Below are positions 33,746 to 42,594 of a stretch of DNA of 64,000 bases, in pieces. The notes beneath the pieces are model-generated. The model did no database searches. It was given only the letters and a program-made list of their open reading frames with translations, and was not told the origin of the DNA. Each line of letters starts with the position of its first letter. The first letter of the stretch is position 1. The stretch is from Gemmatimonadota bacterium (lineage in GTDB: Bacteria > Gemmatimonadota > Gemmatimonadetes > Longimicrobiales > Gaopeijiaceae). The stretch is taken from the NCBI GenBank assembly GCA_022826005.1, contig JAJDVT010000140.1:19311-83310 (forward strand), given 5' to 3'. The translations under genes were made by a program, and so were the position numbers.

Positions 33746-34207
33746 GGCGTAACAAGCTATTTGCGACGCCGTCGATTCGCCACGACGGAAGTGGAGGGGA
33801 CCGGGGGAAGCGAGGCGAGCCCGAGAAGCAGGGCACGGCGCTGGCGGCCCGTGGAATGGGTCCCCAGCTGCATTCGGGAGGCGATGCATCCGGGCTGATC
33901 CCCGGTGCTCACGCACTTGAGATGTCAAGAGAACCTTACGAATTGTAATGTTTGCTTCACTCTCAGGGTTCCTGAAGCACCGCTCCGGGTTGCTCCTCGG
34001 GCGAATAGTTCCGCCATGCTGCCCCTCGTCGCGCATTGCAGCCCGGCGCCTCGCCTCCCTCGGTGCGACGCGGGAGATTATCCACGGACTGCGAGCGGGG
34101 ACTCCTCGGCGTCCGGGGAACCTGGGGCCCCTTGCGGCTGGTATTACCGGGTGCGTCCTCTCCATATTCCGACAGCGCCCCTCCGGGAAGCACAATCAGG
34201 AGCAGCA
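33746..34207. other. Intergenic region, 462 bp
   Basis: No supported gene. It contains repeat copy A (33841-33898) and, beyond it, a locally AT-richer stretch near 33915-33960 that is the best place for a promoter of the lipoprotein gene at 34208. The frame of that gene is open upstream but has no leader before 34208. Nothing else is recognised. Confidence 0.5.
33841..33898 (+). repeat. Structured intergenic repeat, copy A
   Basis: The ends CGGCCCG (33845-33851) and CGGGCTG (33891-33897) pair with one G-U, bounding 53 bp. Shared with copy B are GCCCGTGGA, GTCCCC, GCATTCG and the exact block GGCGATGCATCCGGGCTG. An inner hairpin GCAT...ATGC is kept. Confidence 0.75.
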
Positions 34208-36388
34208 ATGATCAGACCTTCCGCACCAGCCGTCCTCACCCTCCTCGTCACCGCCTGCGGAGGCGGCACCTCGAGGGCTACCATCTCGACCGCAGCGCCG
34301 CCCACCCCGCCTCCCGCCACCGACACCACGCCACCCGCCGAGCAGCCGGCCACGCCCGTCACCCAGCCCGCGCCGCCGGCCGATACCGCTGCGGCTGCGG
34401 TCCGCGACCCCGCCCTCGCTGCCCGGGGATACACGGCGGCGGTGCGGATCGGGGCACGCGTCGCGGATGTCCGCCCCGACCCCGAGGTGGTGGAGGTGCA
34501 GGTCGGCGACTCCCTCGCAGTGGGCGAGGATGTGAAGATCGTCGCGTACGACGCCAACGGCGAACCCGTGTCCGGCGTACGCATCCTCACCAGCCTGGAT
34601 TCGCGGCTGGCGGTTATGGAGGAGGGTTTCCTGCGAGGGGTGGCCGAGGGAGAGGCGGAGCTCCGGATGGCGATCCGGGCCCCTCCGGCCAGCGGCACCG
34701 GCCCGCCCGAGGTCCGTACCTTCTCGGCGCCGGTTCGGGTGGTCGGACGACCGGTGGCGACGGTGGAGATCGACGATCCCGGGGTCCGCTTCTTCGCGGG
34801 GTCGGTGGTGGGCCTCAACGCCCGGGCATTCACCGCCGGAGGCAGCGAGCGCCGCAGGGTGGAGATGGAGTGGACGAGTAACCGCGTCCGCTTCGCCACC
34901 GTCGATCCGCGGGGGTTCGTTCACGCGCTGGTGCCCGGCGAGGTGACGATCACGGCCCGGGCGGAGGGGATCGAGGCCGCGCTCACCCTTGAGGTCGAGG
35001 CCAACCCGGTTGCCGCGGTGGAGGTTTCGGGAGCCTCCCGCGCCCGCACCGGCGACGTGGTTCGTTTCACGGCGGTGTCGCGGGACGCCTCTGGAGCCGA
35101 AGTCGCGGGTGCGCCCACCGATTTCTCAGTGACTTCGTTCGCCGAGCGAACAAACTCCGGTGCGTCCGTGTACCAGGACGGCGCCTTCGTGGCAGAGCGG
35201 CCGGGGCTGTACCGGGTGGTGGCGAACGCCGCGGGCCGCACCGGCCAGGCGCTGGTCGAAGTCGTCGAACGTGGCGTGGAACACGACGCGATCGTCGTGG
35301 GCCGCGGCCTCGTCGCCGACCGGCCGTCCTCGGACCTGTGGGCCTTCACCGGGGCCGACGGGCGAGACTATGTCTATACGGGCACCCATCTCGGGGGCCA
35401 GCGCATGCTCGTCTGGGACGTCACGAACCCGGCCACGCCCGTGCTGACCGACTTCGTCGAGGTCGACGCGCGGGTGGTCAACGACGTCAAGGTCAACCCG
35501 GAGGGCACGTTGGCGGTCATCACCCGGGAGGGTGCCCGTGACCGCCGGAACGGGATCGTCGTGCTGGACCTGGCCGATCCCGCGCACCCTGCCATCGCCA
35601 GTACCTACATCGGAGACCTGACCGGCGGCGTGCACAACGTCTTCTTCGCGGGCGACATCCTCTACGCGATCCACAACGGCACCTTCGACGTTCACATCCT
35701 GAACATCAGCGACCCCGGCAGGGTCGTCGAGGTGGGGCGCTGGGGAATCGATTCGCCCGGCAAATACCTCCACGACATCTGGGTGGTGGACGGCCTGGCC
35801 TACGTCTCCTACTGGAACGACGGCGTCTACATCCTCGACGTCGGTGACGGGCGCTGGGGCGGCCTGCCTGCCGTGCCCGTCGAAGTCAGTCACTACGCCT
35901 ACCCGGAGGGCAACACCCACTTCGCCGTTCCCTACACCAACGCGGACGGACACCGCTACCTCTTCGTGGGAGACGAGATCTTCGACTGCGAGGACTGCGT
36001 GTCGCGCAACGGGCATCCGGGCGACGGGTCGCGCGGGTTCGTCCACATCCTGGACCTGGAGGATCCCGAGAATCTGCGCGAGGTGGCGCGCTACGAGGTC
36101 CCGGAGGCCGGCGCCCACAACCTCTGGATCGAGGACGACAGGATGTACGTGGCCTACTACCAGGCCGGGCTGCGGGTGGTGGACATCTCCGGCGAACTCC
36201 GGGGCGACCTCTACCGCCAGGGCCGGGAGATGGCCTGGCTGCCCACCGGCACGCCCGACGGGGTCGTCCCCAATTCGCCGATGGCGTGGGGGCCGCAGCT
36301 CTTCAAGGGGAACATCTTCGTCTCCGACCTCAACTCCGGGCTCTGGGTCGTGCGCCTGGAGCCGCGGCGGAAGGTGCCGGTTTCGTGA
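34208..36388 (+). CDS. LVIVD-repeat surface lipoprotein with Ig-like N-terminal domains
   Basis: 726 residues from ATG 34208, with GGAG 5 nt upstream. A lipoprotein leader (PSAPAVLTLLVTAC) is followed by a Thr/Pro/Ala-rich linker (~25-70). Residues ~75-360 are two or three bacterial Ig-like (Big2) domains (VEVQVGDSLAVGEDVKIVAY..., VAAVEVSGASRARTGDVVRF). Residues ~370-720 are LVIVD-type propeller repeats: LVWDVTNPATPVLTDFVEVD, VVLDLADPAHPAIASTYIGD, VHILNISDPGRVVEVGRWG and VHILDLEDPENLREVARYE. Such proteins are cell-surface or secreted binding scaffolds. It nearly touches the YVTN propeller gene downstream and is probably co-expressed with it. Confidence 0.82.
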   Translation: MIRPSAPAVLTLLVTACGGGTSRATISTAAPPTPPPATDTTPPAEQPATPVTQPAPPADTAAAAVRDPALAARGYTAAVRIGARVADVRPDPEVVEVQVGDSLAVGEDVKIVAYDANGEPVSGVRILTSLDSRLAVMEEGFLRGVAEGEAELRMAIRAPPASGTGPPEVRTFSAPVRVVGRPVATVEIDDPGVRFFAGSVVGLNARAFTAGGSERRRVEMEWTSNRVRFATVDPRGFVHALVPGEVTITARAEGIEAALTLEVEANPVAAVEVSGASRARTGDVVRFTAVSRDASGAEVAGAPTDFSVTSFAERTNSGASVYQDGAFVAERPGLYRVVANAAGRTGQALVEVVERGVEHDAIVVGRGLVADRPSSDLWAFTGADGRDYVYTGTHLGGQRMLVWDVTNPATPVLTDFVEVDARVVNDVKVNPEGTLAVITREGARDRRNGIVVLDLADPAHPAIASTYIGDLTGGVHNVFFAGDILYAIHNGTFDVHILNISDPGRVVEVGRWGIDSPGKYLHDIWVVDGLAYVSYWNDGVYILDVGDGRWGGLPAVPVEVSHYAYPEGNTHFAVPYTNADGHRYLFVGDEIFDCEDCVSRNGHPGDGSRGFVHILDLEDPENLREVARYEVPEAGAHNLWIEDDRMYVAYYQAGLRVVDISGELRGDLYRQGREMAWLPTGTPDGVVPNSPMAWGPQLFKGNIFVSDLNSGLWVVRLEPRRKVPVS

Positions 36389-36438
36389 AGAGGCGCTGCA
36401 CAGCGGCACCGCGCACTGCCGGTCGTCGCAGAGGCGCC

Positions 36439-37710
36439 ATGGACGCGGGGCTTGCGCGACGCCGGGCGCGGATCCACGGGAAGGCCTGGTGGGTGTGTCC
36501 GGCGGTCCTGTTGGCCCTCTCGGCGCTGCTCCCGGCACCTGCGTTGCTTGCCCAGCCGCCGGAATACCGCCTCTACGTCGCCAACGAGTCGTCGGACCTG
36601 GTGAGCCGGGTCGTCTTCATCCCCGGCGAGGGCCTGGCGGTGGAGAAGGAGATTCCGGTCGGGATCATGCCGGCGGACAACGACGGCGCGCACGGGCTGA
36701 GCGTGTCCCCCGACGGCAGCTACTGGTACGTCACGATCGCCCACGGCACGCCCCGCGGGCATCTCTGGAAGTTCCACGCGGGCCCCGACACGCTGGTTGG
36801 GCGAACGCAGCTCGGGCTCTTCCCGGCGACCATGGGGATCACGCCGGACGGCCAGTTTCTCCTCGCGGTGAACTTCAACCTGCACGGCGATATGGTGCCG
36901 TCGGACGTCTCGGTGGTCTACACGCCGGACATGATCGAGGTTACGCGGGTACGAACCTGTCTGATGCCGCACGGCAGCCGTGTGGGCGTCGGCGGATCGA
37001 AGCACTACTCGGCGTGCATGCACTCCGACCGGCTGGTCGAGATCGACCTGGAGACCTTCGAGGTGAGCGCCCGCTTCGACGTGACGCCGGGGATGGAGGG
37101 GCTGGAGCGGGCCGCCGGCGAGGGCGGGGAGCATGCGGGCGCGGGCCACGGTGCGGTGGCCCGGGGGGCGGAGGGCCGCGCCGCGACGGCCGCTGGCGGA
37201 GACGCCAGGGTATGCAGTCCGACCTGGGTGGAGCCCGGTGCGGGGGCCGGGGCCGACCGGGTGGTCTACGTGGCCTGCAACAGGAACCGGGAGATTCTCG
37301 AGATCGACACGGAGCGGTGGGAGGTGTCGCGCAGATTCGCAACGGGGATGGCGCCGTACAACCTGGAGGTGACGGCGGGCGGCGAGCTCCTGATCGCGAC
37401 GCTGAAGGGCGAGCAGGCGGTCGCCGTGTTTGACCTGGAGATGGGCAAAGAGCTGGCCCGGATCGCCACCACGCGGCCGGTGACGCACGGGGTTGTCGCC
37501 AGTCCCGACGGCCGCTACGCCTTCGTGTCCAACGAGTCGGCCGGGTCGGTGCGCGGCACCCTCGACGTGATCGACCTGGACGCACTCCTGGTTGTGGACA
37601 GCATCGAGCTGCAGCACCAGTCCGGAGGGATCGACTTCCACTCCGTCACCCCGGCGGGCGGAGGGACCCGCCAGGACGGCGACCGTGGGCCGGGACCCCG
37701 CAACGGCTGA
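36439..37710 (+). CDS. YVTN/YncE-type beta-propeller protein
   Basis: 423 residues from ATG 36439; an in-frame GTG at 36385 overlapping the previous stop is an alternative. The leader is VCPAVLLALSALLPAPALLAQ. Repeats are of the 40-residue surface-layer type: YRLYVANESSDLVSRVVF, HGLSVSPDGSYWYVTIAHG, MGITPDGQFLLAVNFNLHG, VVYVACNRNREILEIDTER, HGVVASPDGRYAFVSNESAG. A Gly/Ala-rich insertion at ~220-255 interrupts the middle. A conserved Cys in RTCLMPHG, HYSACMHSD and VYVACNRN is unusual for the family and could reflect disulfides or a cofactor. Secreted; function unknown. Confidence 0.8.
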   Translation: MDAGLARRRARIHGKAWWVCPAVLLALSALLPAPALLAQPPEYRLYVANESSDLVSRVVFIPGEGLAVEKEIPVGIMPADNDGAHGLSVSPDGSYWYVTIAHGTPRGHLWKFHAGPDTLVGRTQLGLFPATMGITPDGQFLLAVNFNLHGDMVPSDVSVVYTPDMIEVTRVRTCLMPHGSRVGVGGSKHYSACMHSDRLVEIDLETFEVSARFDVTPGMEGLERAAGEGGEHAGAGHGAVARGAEGRAATAAGGDARVCSPTWVEPGAGAGADRVVYVACNRNREILEIDTERWEVSRRFATGMAPYNLEVTAGGELLIATLKGEQAVAVFDLEMGKELARIATTRPVTHGVVASPDGRYAFVSNESAGSVRGTLDVIDLDALLVVDSIELQHQSGGIDFHSVTPAGGGTRQDGDRGPGPRNG

Positions 37711-37735
37711 CCCGCGGTGCGGGGCGGGCCGGCGG

Positions 37736-38419
37736 GTGCGGCCACTGGCAGCCCGGGTGCCCGCGGCATCGGCCCGTGGACTGGAGCGGGCGCGCCGGCG
37801 GATGCTGAGGCGGCACCTCGCGGCGAGGGGAATTGACGATCCCCGGGTCATCGATGCGATGGCCGTGGTGCCGCGGGAGCTTTTCGCGCCGCGGAGCCGG
37901 GCCCACGATGCCTACGCGGACCGGCCGCTCCCCATCGGGATGGGCCAGACGATCTCGCAGCCGTACATGGTGGCGTGGATGGCGGAAGCCCTGGAACTGG
38001 GGGCCGGGGACCGGGTGCTGGAAGTGGGGACGGGGTCGGGATACTCGGCCGCGGTGCTCAGCCGCGTCTGCCGGGCGGTGTACACGGTGGAGAGGCACGC
38101 GCCGCTGGCCGAGGGCGCCCGGGCGCTGCTGCGCAAGCTGGGCTACGACAGGGTGCGGGTTCGCTGCAGCGACGGTTCACTGGGGTGGCCCGAGCACGCT
38201 CCCTACGACGCGATTGTGGTGGCGGCCGCCGGGCCGCGCATCCCGGGCACGCTCCGGGACCAGCTCGGTCCGGGTGGCCGCCTGGTCATGCCGGTCGGGG
38301 CGGTCGGGGGAAGCCAGTCGCTGGTGCGGGAGCGGCGCGATCCGTCCGGTGGATTCAGCCGCGAGGCGCTGGGGGTGGTGCGGTTCGTCCCCCTGATCGG
38401 AGAGGAAGGGTGGGGCTGA
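37736..38419 (+). CDS. pcm: Protein-L-isoaspartate O-methyltransferase
   Basis: 227 residues from GTG 37736; GTG 37685 (overlapping the previous gene) and ATG 37802 are alternatives, and the core matches the family from about 37790. Motif I VLEVGTGSGYSAAVL is the AdoMet-binding loop, preceded by the substrate loop RPLPIGMGQTISQPYMVAWM. Later motifs YDAIVVAAAGPRIPGTL and LGPGGRLVMPVG are standard. The enzyme repairs isoaspartyl residues by methylation in the cytoplasm. The C terminus FVPLIGEEGWG is typical. Confidence 0.92.
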   Translation: MRPLAARVPAASARGLERARRRMLRRHLAARGIDDPRVIDAMAVVPRELFAPRSRAHDAYADRPLPIGMGQTISQPYMVAWMAEALELGAGDRVLEVGTGSGYSAAVLSRVCRAVYTVERHAPLAEGARALLRKLGYDRVRVRCSDGSLGWPEHAPYDAIVVAAAGPRIPGTLRDQLGPGGRLVMPVGAVGGSQSLVRERRDPSGGFSREALGVVRFVPLIGEEGWG

Positions 38420-38444
38420 CAGTGGGGGCCTTGTCTTCGGGCTG

Positions 38445-38906
38445 CTAGCCGAGGGCGAAGATCCCCCGCACCACCCACAGAACCAGCGCGAACCCCATCA
38501 GGAGCGTCGGGATCAGAAAGATGACCCCCGTGGAGAGGATGAGGCCAGCCCGGAAGAGGTGGGGTCCCGTCGGCAGCACCTCCTTGCCCCAGAGTCTGTG
38601 GAGGCACCACTCGGTCATCGGCCCCAGCGTGTAGCAGATATTCGCCATGATGGCGATGGGAAGCACCGGAGCGAGGAGCTGCGCAGCCGCCATCGGCTGT
38701 CCGATGAGCTGGGCAAAGATGGTTGCAATCGACATCGTGACCGCCCCGCACGCCCCGACGATCACATTGTAGGCCAGGCGCCGGCTCTCCCACCACCTGA
38801 AAATGCCGCCAAGGGTGCGCCGGCGCGCGGGAGCGGGGTAAAGAAAGCCGACCAGCCGGGACTCGGAGGCCGGCGGGTCGAGGACTGGGGAGACTTCCCG
38901 GTTCAT
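38445..38906 (-). CDS. Small membrane protein, three predicted membrane segments
   Basis: 153 residues. After a ~45-residue cytoplasmic lead come YNVIVGACGAVTMSIATIFA, AAQLLAPVLPIAIMANICYT and FRAGLILSTGVIFLIPTLLM with FALVLWVVRGIF. I do not recognise the family. It is divergent from the dehydratase at 38957 with only 50 bp between starts. Confidence 0.65.
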   Translation of the reverse strand: MNREVSPVLDPPASESRLVGFLYPAPARRRTLGGIFRWWESRRLAYNVIVGACGAVTMSIATIFAQLIGQPMAAAQLLAPVLPIAIMANICYTLGPMTEWCLHRLWGKEVLPTGPHLFRAGLILSTGVIFLIPTLLMGFALVLWVVRGIFALG

Positions 38907-38956
38907 TGGATTATCTCGGGGCTGGAGCGTTGCGGCGTCTGACCATAGGTTGCCGG

Positions 38957-39955
38957 ATGGCCCCCAACAAGTTGCCTGTCCCGTTCAGCGCCATCCGGGA
39001 CGCGCGCTCGCGCATCGCAGATGCGGCGATCCGGTCTCCCATCCTCCGCCTCGATGCCCCGGGCGCCCCCGCCGACATCCGGGTGAAGCTCGAGTGCCTG
39101 CAGCCGATCGGGTCGTTCAAGGTACGCGGCGCGGCCAACGCCATGGCGCTCGCCGATCCGGCACGGCTCGCCCGCGGCGTCTACACCGGCAGCGCGGGCA
39201 ACATGGCCCAGGGCGTGGCGCTCGCGGCCCGGCGGCTGGGCGTGCCCTGCAGGGTGGTCGTCCCGGACACGGCGCCCCGCACCAAGCTGGACGCCATCGC
39301 ACGGCTGGGCGCGACTGCGGTGCCGCTTCCCTTCGACGAGTGGTGGGCCGTGCTGCGCGACCACGGCCACCCGGCCGAGCACGGGTACTTTATCCACCCG
39401 GTGAGTGATCCGGCGGTGATCGCGGGGAACGGCACGGTCGGGCTCGAAATCGCTGACGAGCTCCCCGGGGTGCGCGCGGTGGTGGTGCCGTACGGCGGCG
39501 GGGGCCTGTCGTGCGGGATCGCGGCCGCGATGCACAGGGTCGCTCCGGGGGTGCCGGTCTTTGCCGCCGAGGTCGAGACCGCGGCCCCCTTCGCGGCCGC
39601 GCTCGGCGCCGGCCGTCCGGTCGAGGTGCGGCACCGCGCTTCTTTCGTGGACGGCATCGGGTCGACGGGGGTCCTGGAGGAGATGTGGCCGCTCGCGAGC
39701 TCGCTTCTGGCGGGGTCGGTAGTGGTCTCGATCGAGCAGGTGTGCGCGGCGATCCGCGTGCTGGCGGGCAGGGCCCGCGTCGTCGCCGAAGGGGCGGCAG
39801 GGGCAGCCGTGGCGGCGGCGCTGCGCGGTCTCCCCGGAATCGGCGGCGGTCCGGTCGTAGCAGTGGTTTCCGGCGGCAATATCGACCCGCACGTCTTCCA
39901 GGCGATCATGGAGGGGAGGGTGCCCCCACTCGCCCAGGAGGGTTCCGGCCCGTAG
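38957..39955 (+). CDS. PLP-dependent threonine/serine dehydratase-like enzyme
   Basis: 332 residues. The PLP lysine is K55 in PIGSFKVRGA; VYTGSAGNMAQGVALAARRL binds the substrate carboxylate; the glycine loop VVPYGGGGLSCGIAAAM binds the PLP phosphate; and VAVVSGGNIDPHVF is the C-terminal strand. It lacks an ACT regulatory domain, so it resembles catabolic threonine dehydratase or threo-3-hydroxyaspartate dehydratase or serine racemase. Which of these cannot be settled from sequence. Confidence 0.88.
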   Translation: MAPNKLPVPFSAIRDARSRIADAAIRSPILRLDAPGAPADIRVKLECLQPIGSFKVRGAANAMALADPARLARGVYTGSAGNMAQGVALAARRLGVPCRVVVPDTAPRTKLDAIARLGATAVPLPFDEWWAVLRDHGHPAEHGYFIHPVSDPAVIAGNGTVGLEIADELPGVRAVVVPYGGGGLSCGIAAAMHRVAPGVPVFAAEVETAAPFAAALGAGRPVEVRHRASFVDGIGSTGVLEEMWPLASSLLAGSVVVSIEQVCAAIRVLAGRARVVAEGAAGAAVAAALRGLPGIGGGPVVAVVSGGNIDPHVFQAIMEGRVPPLAQEGSGP

Positions 39956-40058
39956 GTTGGGCGACTGGTTCGGCAGCCCTGCCGCCCGGTGCCGCGGGGG
40001 CTTCCCCGGGGGGGTCTGCCCGATCCGGACGCTCACCACTACCAATCCAGAGGTGCAC

Positions 40059-41576
40059 ATGGCGACTGAAAAAGGGATCGAATTCGAACCCGGCCTGTTC
40101 CCCGGCCATCCGAGAGGGCTTCCGACGCTCTTCTTCACCGAGATGTGGGAACGCTTCTCCTATTACGGGATGCGGGCGCTCCTGATCCTCTTCATGACGG
40201 GAACGACAATCGGCGAGAACCCGGGGCTGGGGTTCGATGTGGTCACCGCAGGCGCCATCTACGGCCTCTACACGAGCATGGTCTACCTGCTGGCGCTACC
40301 GGGCGGCTGGGTCGCCGACCAGCTCTGGGGACAGCGCAAGGCGGTCTTCGTGGGCGGCTGCATCATCGCCGCGGGGCACTTCAGCATGGCGGTGCCCTCG
40401 GACTACACGTTCTTCCTCGGCTTGATCCTCATCGTCGTCGGCACCGGACTGCTCAAGCCCAACGTCAGTTCGGTGGTGGCGGATCTGTACCCGGAGGGCG
40501 GGGCCAAGCGCGATGCGGGGTTCTCGATCTTCTACATGGGGATCAACGTCGGGGCCTTTGCCGGACCACTTCTCTGCGGCTTGTTGGGCGAAGGGTACAA
40601 CTGGCACCTCGGGTTCTCGCTCGCGGGGTTCGGCATGATCCTGGGCCTGATCCAGTTCCGGCTCGGGTACCGCTCGCTGGGCAATGCCGGTGTTCTGCGC
40701 ACCGACAAGTCTCCCGAGGCGGTGGCGCGACTCGGTGGCCGGTTCTACGGGATCTTCGCCGCCATCGTGCTCGCGCTGGTTGCATTCGGCCTCCTTGTGT
40801 CCAACGGCACGATCCCGCTCGCCCTGCCCGACATCGCCGACTACCTGGCGTACACAATCCTGGGCATCATCGCCCTGTACTTCCTCTACGTCATCTTTCT
40901 GGGCGGGCACACCAGGGACGAGATCAAGAAGGTCGGGGTCATCTTCTGGCTGTTTCTTCTGGCGGCTGTCTTCTGGTCCGGCTTCGAACAGGCGGGCTCG
41001 TCGCTCAACATATTCGCCCGCGACTACACCGACCGGACCCTCGGTCCCCTGTTCGGCTGGGGACCCTGGGAATACACGGCCGCGTCGCTCCAATCCGTCA
41101 ACGCGTTCTTCATCGTCGTGCTGGCGCCCGTCTTCGGGTGGTTGTGGGTCTGGCTCGCCAACCGCAACGCCAACCCGTCCGTTCCCATGAAGTTCGCCCT
41201 TGGGTTGCTGGGGCTGGCGGTGGGGTTCTTCGTCATCGCCTGGGGAGCGGCCAACGCGACGCCCGAGGCACCGGTATCTGCGGCCTGGCTGGTCGTCATG
41301 TACTTCCTGCACACGGTGGGCGAACTGGCGTTGTCGCCCGTGGGTCTGTCGGCGATGACGAAGCTGGCGCCGAGGAACCGGGTCAGCCAGATGATGGGGG
41401 TGTGGTTCGTCGCGGCGGCGCTCGGCAACCTCATTGCGGGACGGGTGGCGGGCCAGCTGGAAGGATTGGATCCCTCCCGGCTTTACCTCACCGTGGCCAT
41501 GATCATCGGCGGCGGCGGCCTGCTTGCCCTCCTCGTCAGTCCCTTCATGAAGCGCCTGACAGGCGACGTCAAATAG
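40059..41576 (+). CDS. POT/PTR family proton-dependent peptide transporter
   Basis: 505 residues from ATG 40059 (AGGTG upstream). The proton-coupling ExxER motif is in TEMWERFSYYGMRALLILFM. The signatures GGWVADQLWGQRKAVFVGG and FSIFYMGINVGAFAGPLLCG are present. About 14 membrane segments are predicted, with two extra helices between the bundles as in bacterial DtpT-type transporters. It imports di- and tripeptides with protons, which fits the nearby secreted peptidases. Confidence 0.93.
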   Translation: MATEKGIEFEPGLFPGHPRGLPTLFFTEMWERFSYYGMRALLILFMTGTTIGENPGLGFDVVTAGAIYGLYTSMVYLLALPGGWVADQLWGQRKAVFVGGCIIAAGHFSMAVPSDYTFFLGLILIVVGTGLLKPNVSSVVADLYPEGGAKRDAGFSIFYMGINVGAFAGPLLCGLLGEGYNWHLGFSLAGFGMILGLIQFRLGYRSLGNAGVLRTDKSPEAVARLGGRFYGIFAAIVLALVAFGLLVSNGTIPLALPDIADYLAYTILGIIALYFLYVIFLGGHTRDEIKKVGVIFWLFLLAAVFWSGFEQAGSSLNIFARDYTDRTLGPLFGWGPWEYTAASLQSVNAFFIVVLAPVFGWLWVWLANRNANPSVPMKFALGLLGLAVGFFVIAWGAANATPEAPVSAAWLVVMYFLHTVGELALSPVGLSAMTKLAPRNRVSQMMGVWFVAAALGNLIAGRVAGQLEGLDPSRLYLTVAMIIGGGGLLALLVSPFMKRLTGDVK

Positions 41577-41656
41577 CGATGTCGAACAGCGTCTTGTCCC
41601 GGTTCCGGATTCCCATACCTTCAAGGGACGTACCCGTGCACGGGGCGCGCTCCGAC

Positions 41657-41708
41657 CAGCCCGGATGCATCGCCGCTCGAATGCCGGGGGGACTTTGTCC
41701 ACGGGCTG
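41657..41708 (-). repeat. Structured intergenic repeat, copy B
   Basis: The perfect 7-bp ends CAGCCCG (41657-41663) and CGGGCTG (41702-41708) bound 52 bp. Read on the minus strand, two inner hairpins fit inside: GGAC-AAA-GTCC and GCAT-(10 nt)-ATGC, giving a three-way-junction fold. It lies between the transporter and the TPR gene. Similarity to copy A continues a few bases past the left end (CTGGC). Confidence 0.8.
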
Positions 41709-41730
41709 CCAGGGGCTGCGACATTCGTCC

Positions 41731-42180
41731 ATGACGATCTGGAACAAGATCTTCGGGGGAACCTCGGGAGCCGAGCGCGTCGACTACTACGAGGAGGGGC
41801 TCGCGCTCTCCCAGGAAGGGAAATTCCACGAAGCGCTGACGTCCTTCCGGCTGGCGCTGAAGGAGTCCCCGGGCGACCCGATCGTTCTCCAGCAGATCGC
41901 CATCACGTACACGCGCATGGGCATGGATGACGACGCCGCGAAGACGTACCGGCACGTCCTCTACCGGTATCCGCAGGCGCCCGGTGCCCACTACGGGCTG
42001 GCCTTCATCCTGCTGCGGCAGGGCGACCGGGACGAAGCGGTCGAGCACCTGGAGGCGTTTCTGGCCGGCGGACCGTCGGAGGCCGAGGCGGGCGAGCACA
42101 TCGCGCATGCGCGGGCCACCCTGCAGGAGCTGCACGGCGACGGCGGAGGTGGCGAAGGCGCCCAGGACGATTCCGGATGA
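41731..42180 (+). CDS. TPR-repeat protein
   Basis: 149 residues from ATG 41731. Two to three tetratricopeptide units are visible: YYEEGLALSQEGKFHEALTS with FRLALKESPGDP, then LQQIAITYTRMGMDDDAAKT with YRHVLYRYPQAP, then YGLAFILLRQGDRDEAVEHL. No leader, so cytoplasmic. It overlaps the OsmC gene by ATGA and heads the TPR-OsmC-ligase-CutA operon. Confidence 0.82.
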   Translation: MTIWNKIFGGTSGAERVDYYEEGLALSQEGKFHEALTSFRLALKESPGDPIVLQQIAITYTRMGMDDDAAKTYRHVLYRYPQAPGAHYGLAFILLRQGDRDEAVEHLEAFLAGGPSEAEAGEHIAHARATLQELHGDGGGGEGAQDDSG

Positions 42181-42590
42181 AGACGGACAAGGAGATCCGG
42201 CTCGCGTGGACGGGTTCGGGACTCGTATTCGACGGAGGACCGGCCGGCGGGCCGCAGATCATGGTCGATGGGGATTCGGGCACGGGCCCGTCGCCCATGG
42301 ATCTTGTGCTGACGGGCGTGGCTGCGTGCATGGCCATCGACGTCAAGGTGATCCTGGGGAAGGGAAGGGTACCGTTCGACAGCATCGACGTGACTGCTCA
42401 GGGCGCTCGCCGGGATGAAACACCCCGCCACTACAACGGGCTGCGACTGGTCTTCACTGTGACCGGGGTGCCGCCGGCGAGCCGTGCGAAGGTTGAACGG
42501 GCGCTCGAACTGTCCCGCGAGAAATACTGTTCCGTCCTGTTCTCGCTGAGGCAGGACATCCCGGTGGAGATCGTCCTGGAAGGTGGGTAG
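42177..42590 (+). CDS. OsmC family protein
   Basis: 137 residues. MDLVLTGVAACMAIDVKVIL carries the first peroxidatic Cys of the OsmC/Ohr family, and SREKYCSVLFSLRQD carries the second. These thiol-dependent peroxidases reduce organic hydroperoxides; the YhfA-like subgroup fits the sequence. It overlaps the TPR gene by 4 nt and is 4 bp from the acyl-CoA ligase start. Confidence 0.88.
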   Translation: MKTDKEIRLAWTGSGLVFDGGPAGGPQIMVDGDSGTGPSPMDLVLTGVAACMAIDVKVILGKGRVPFDSIDVTAQGARRDETPRHYNGLRLVFTVTGVPPASRAKVERALELSREKYCSVLFSLRQDIPVEIVLEGG

Positions 42591-42594
42591 CTCC

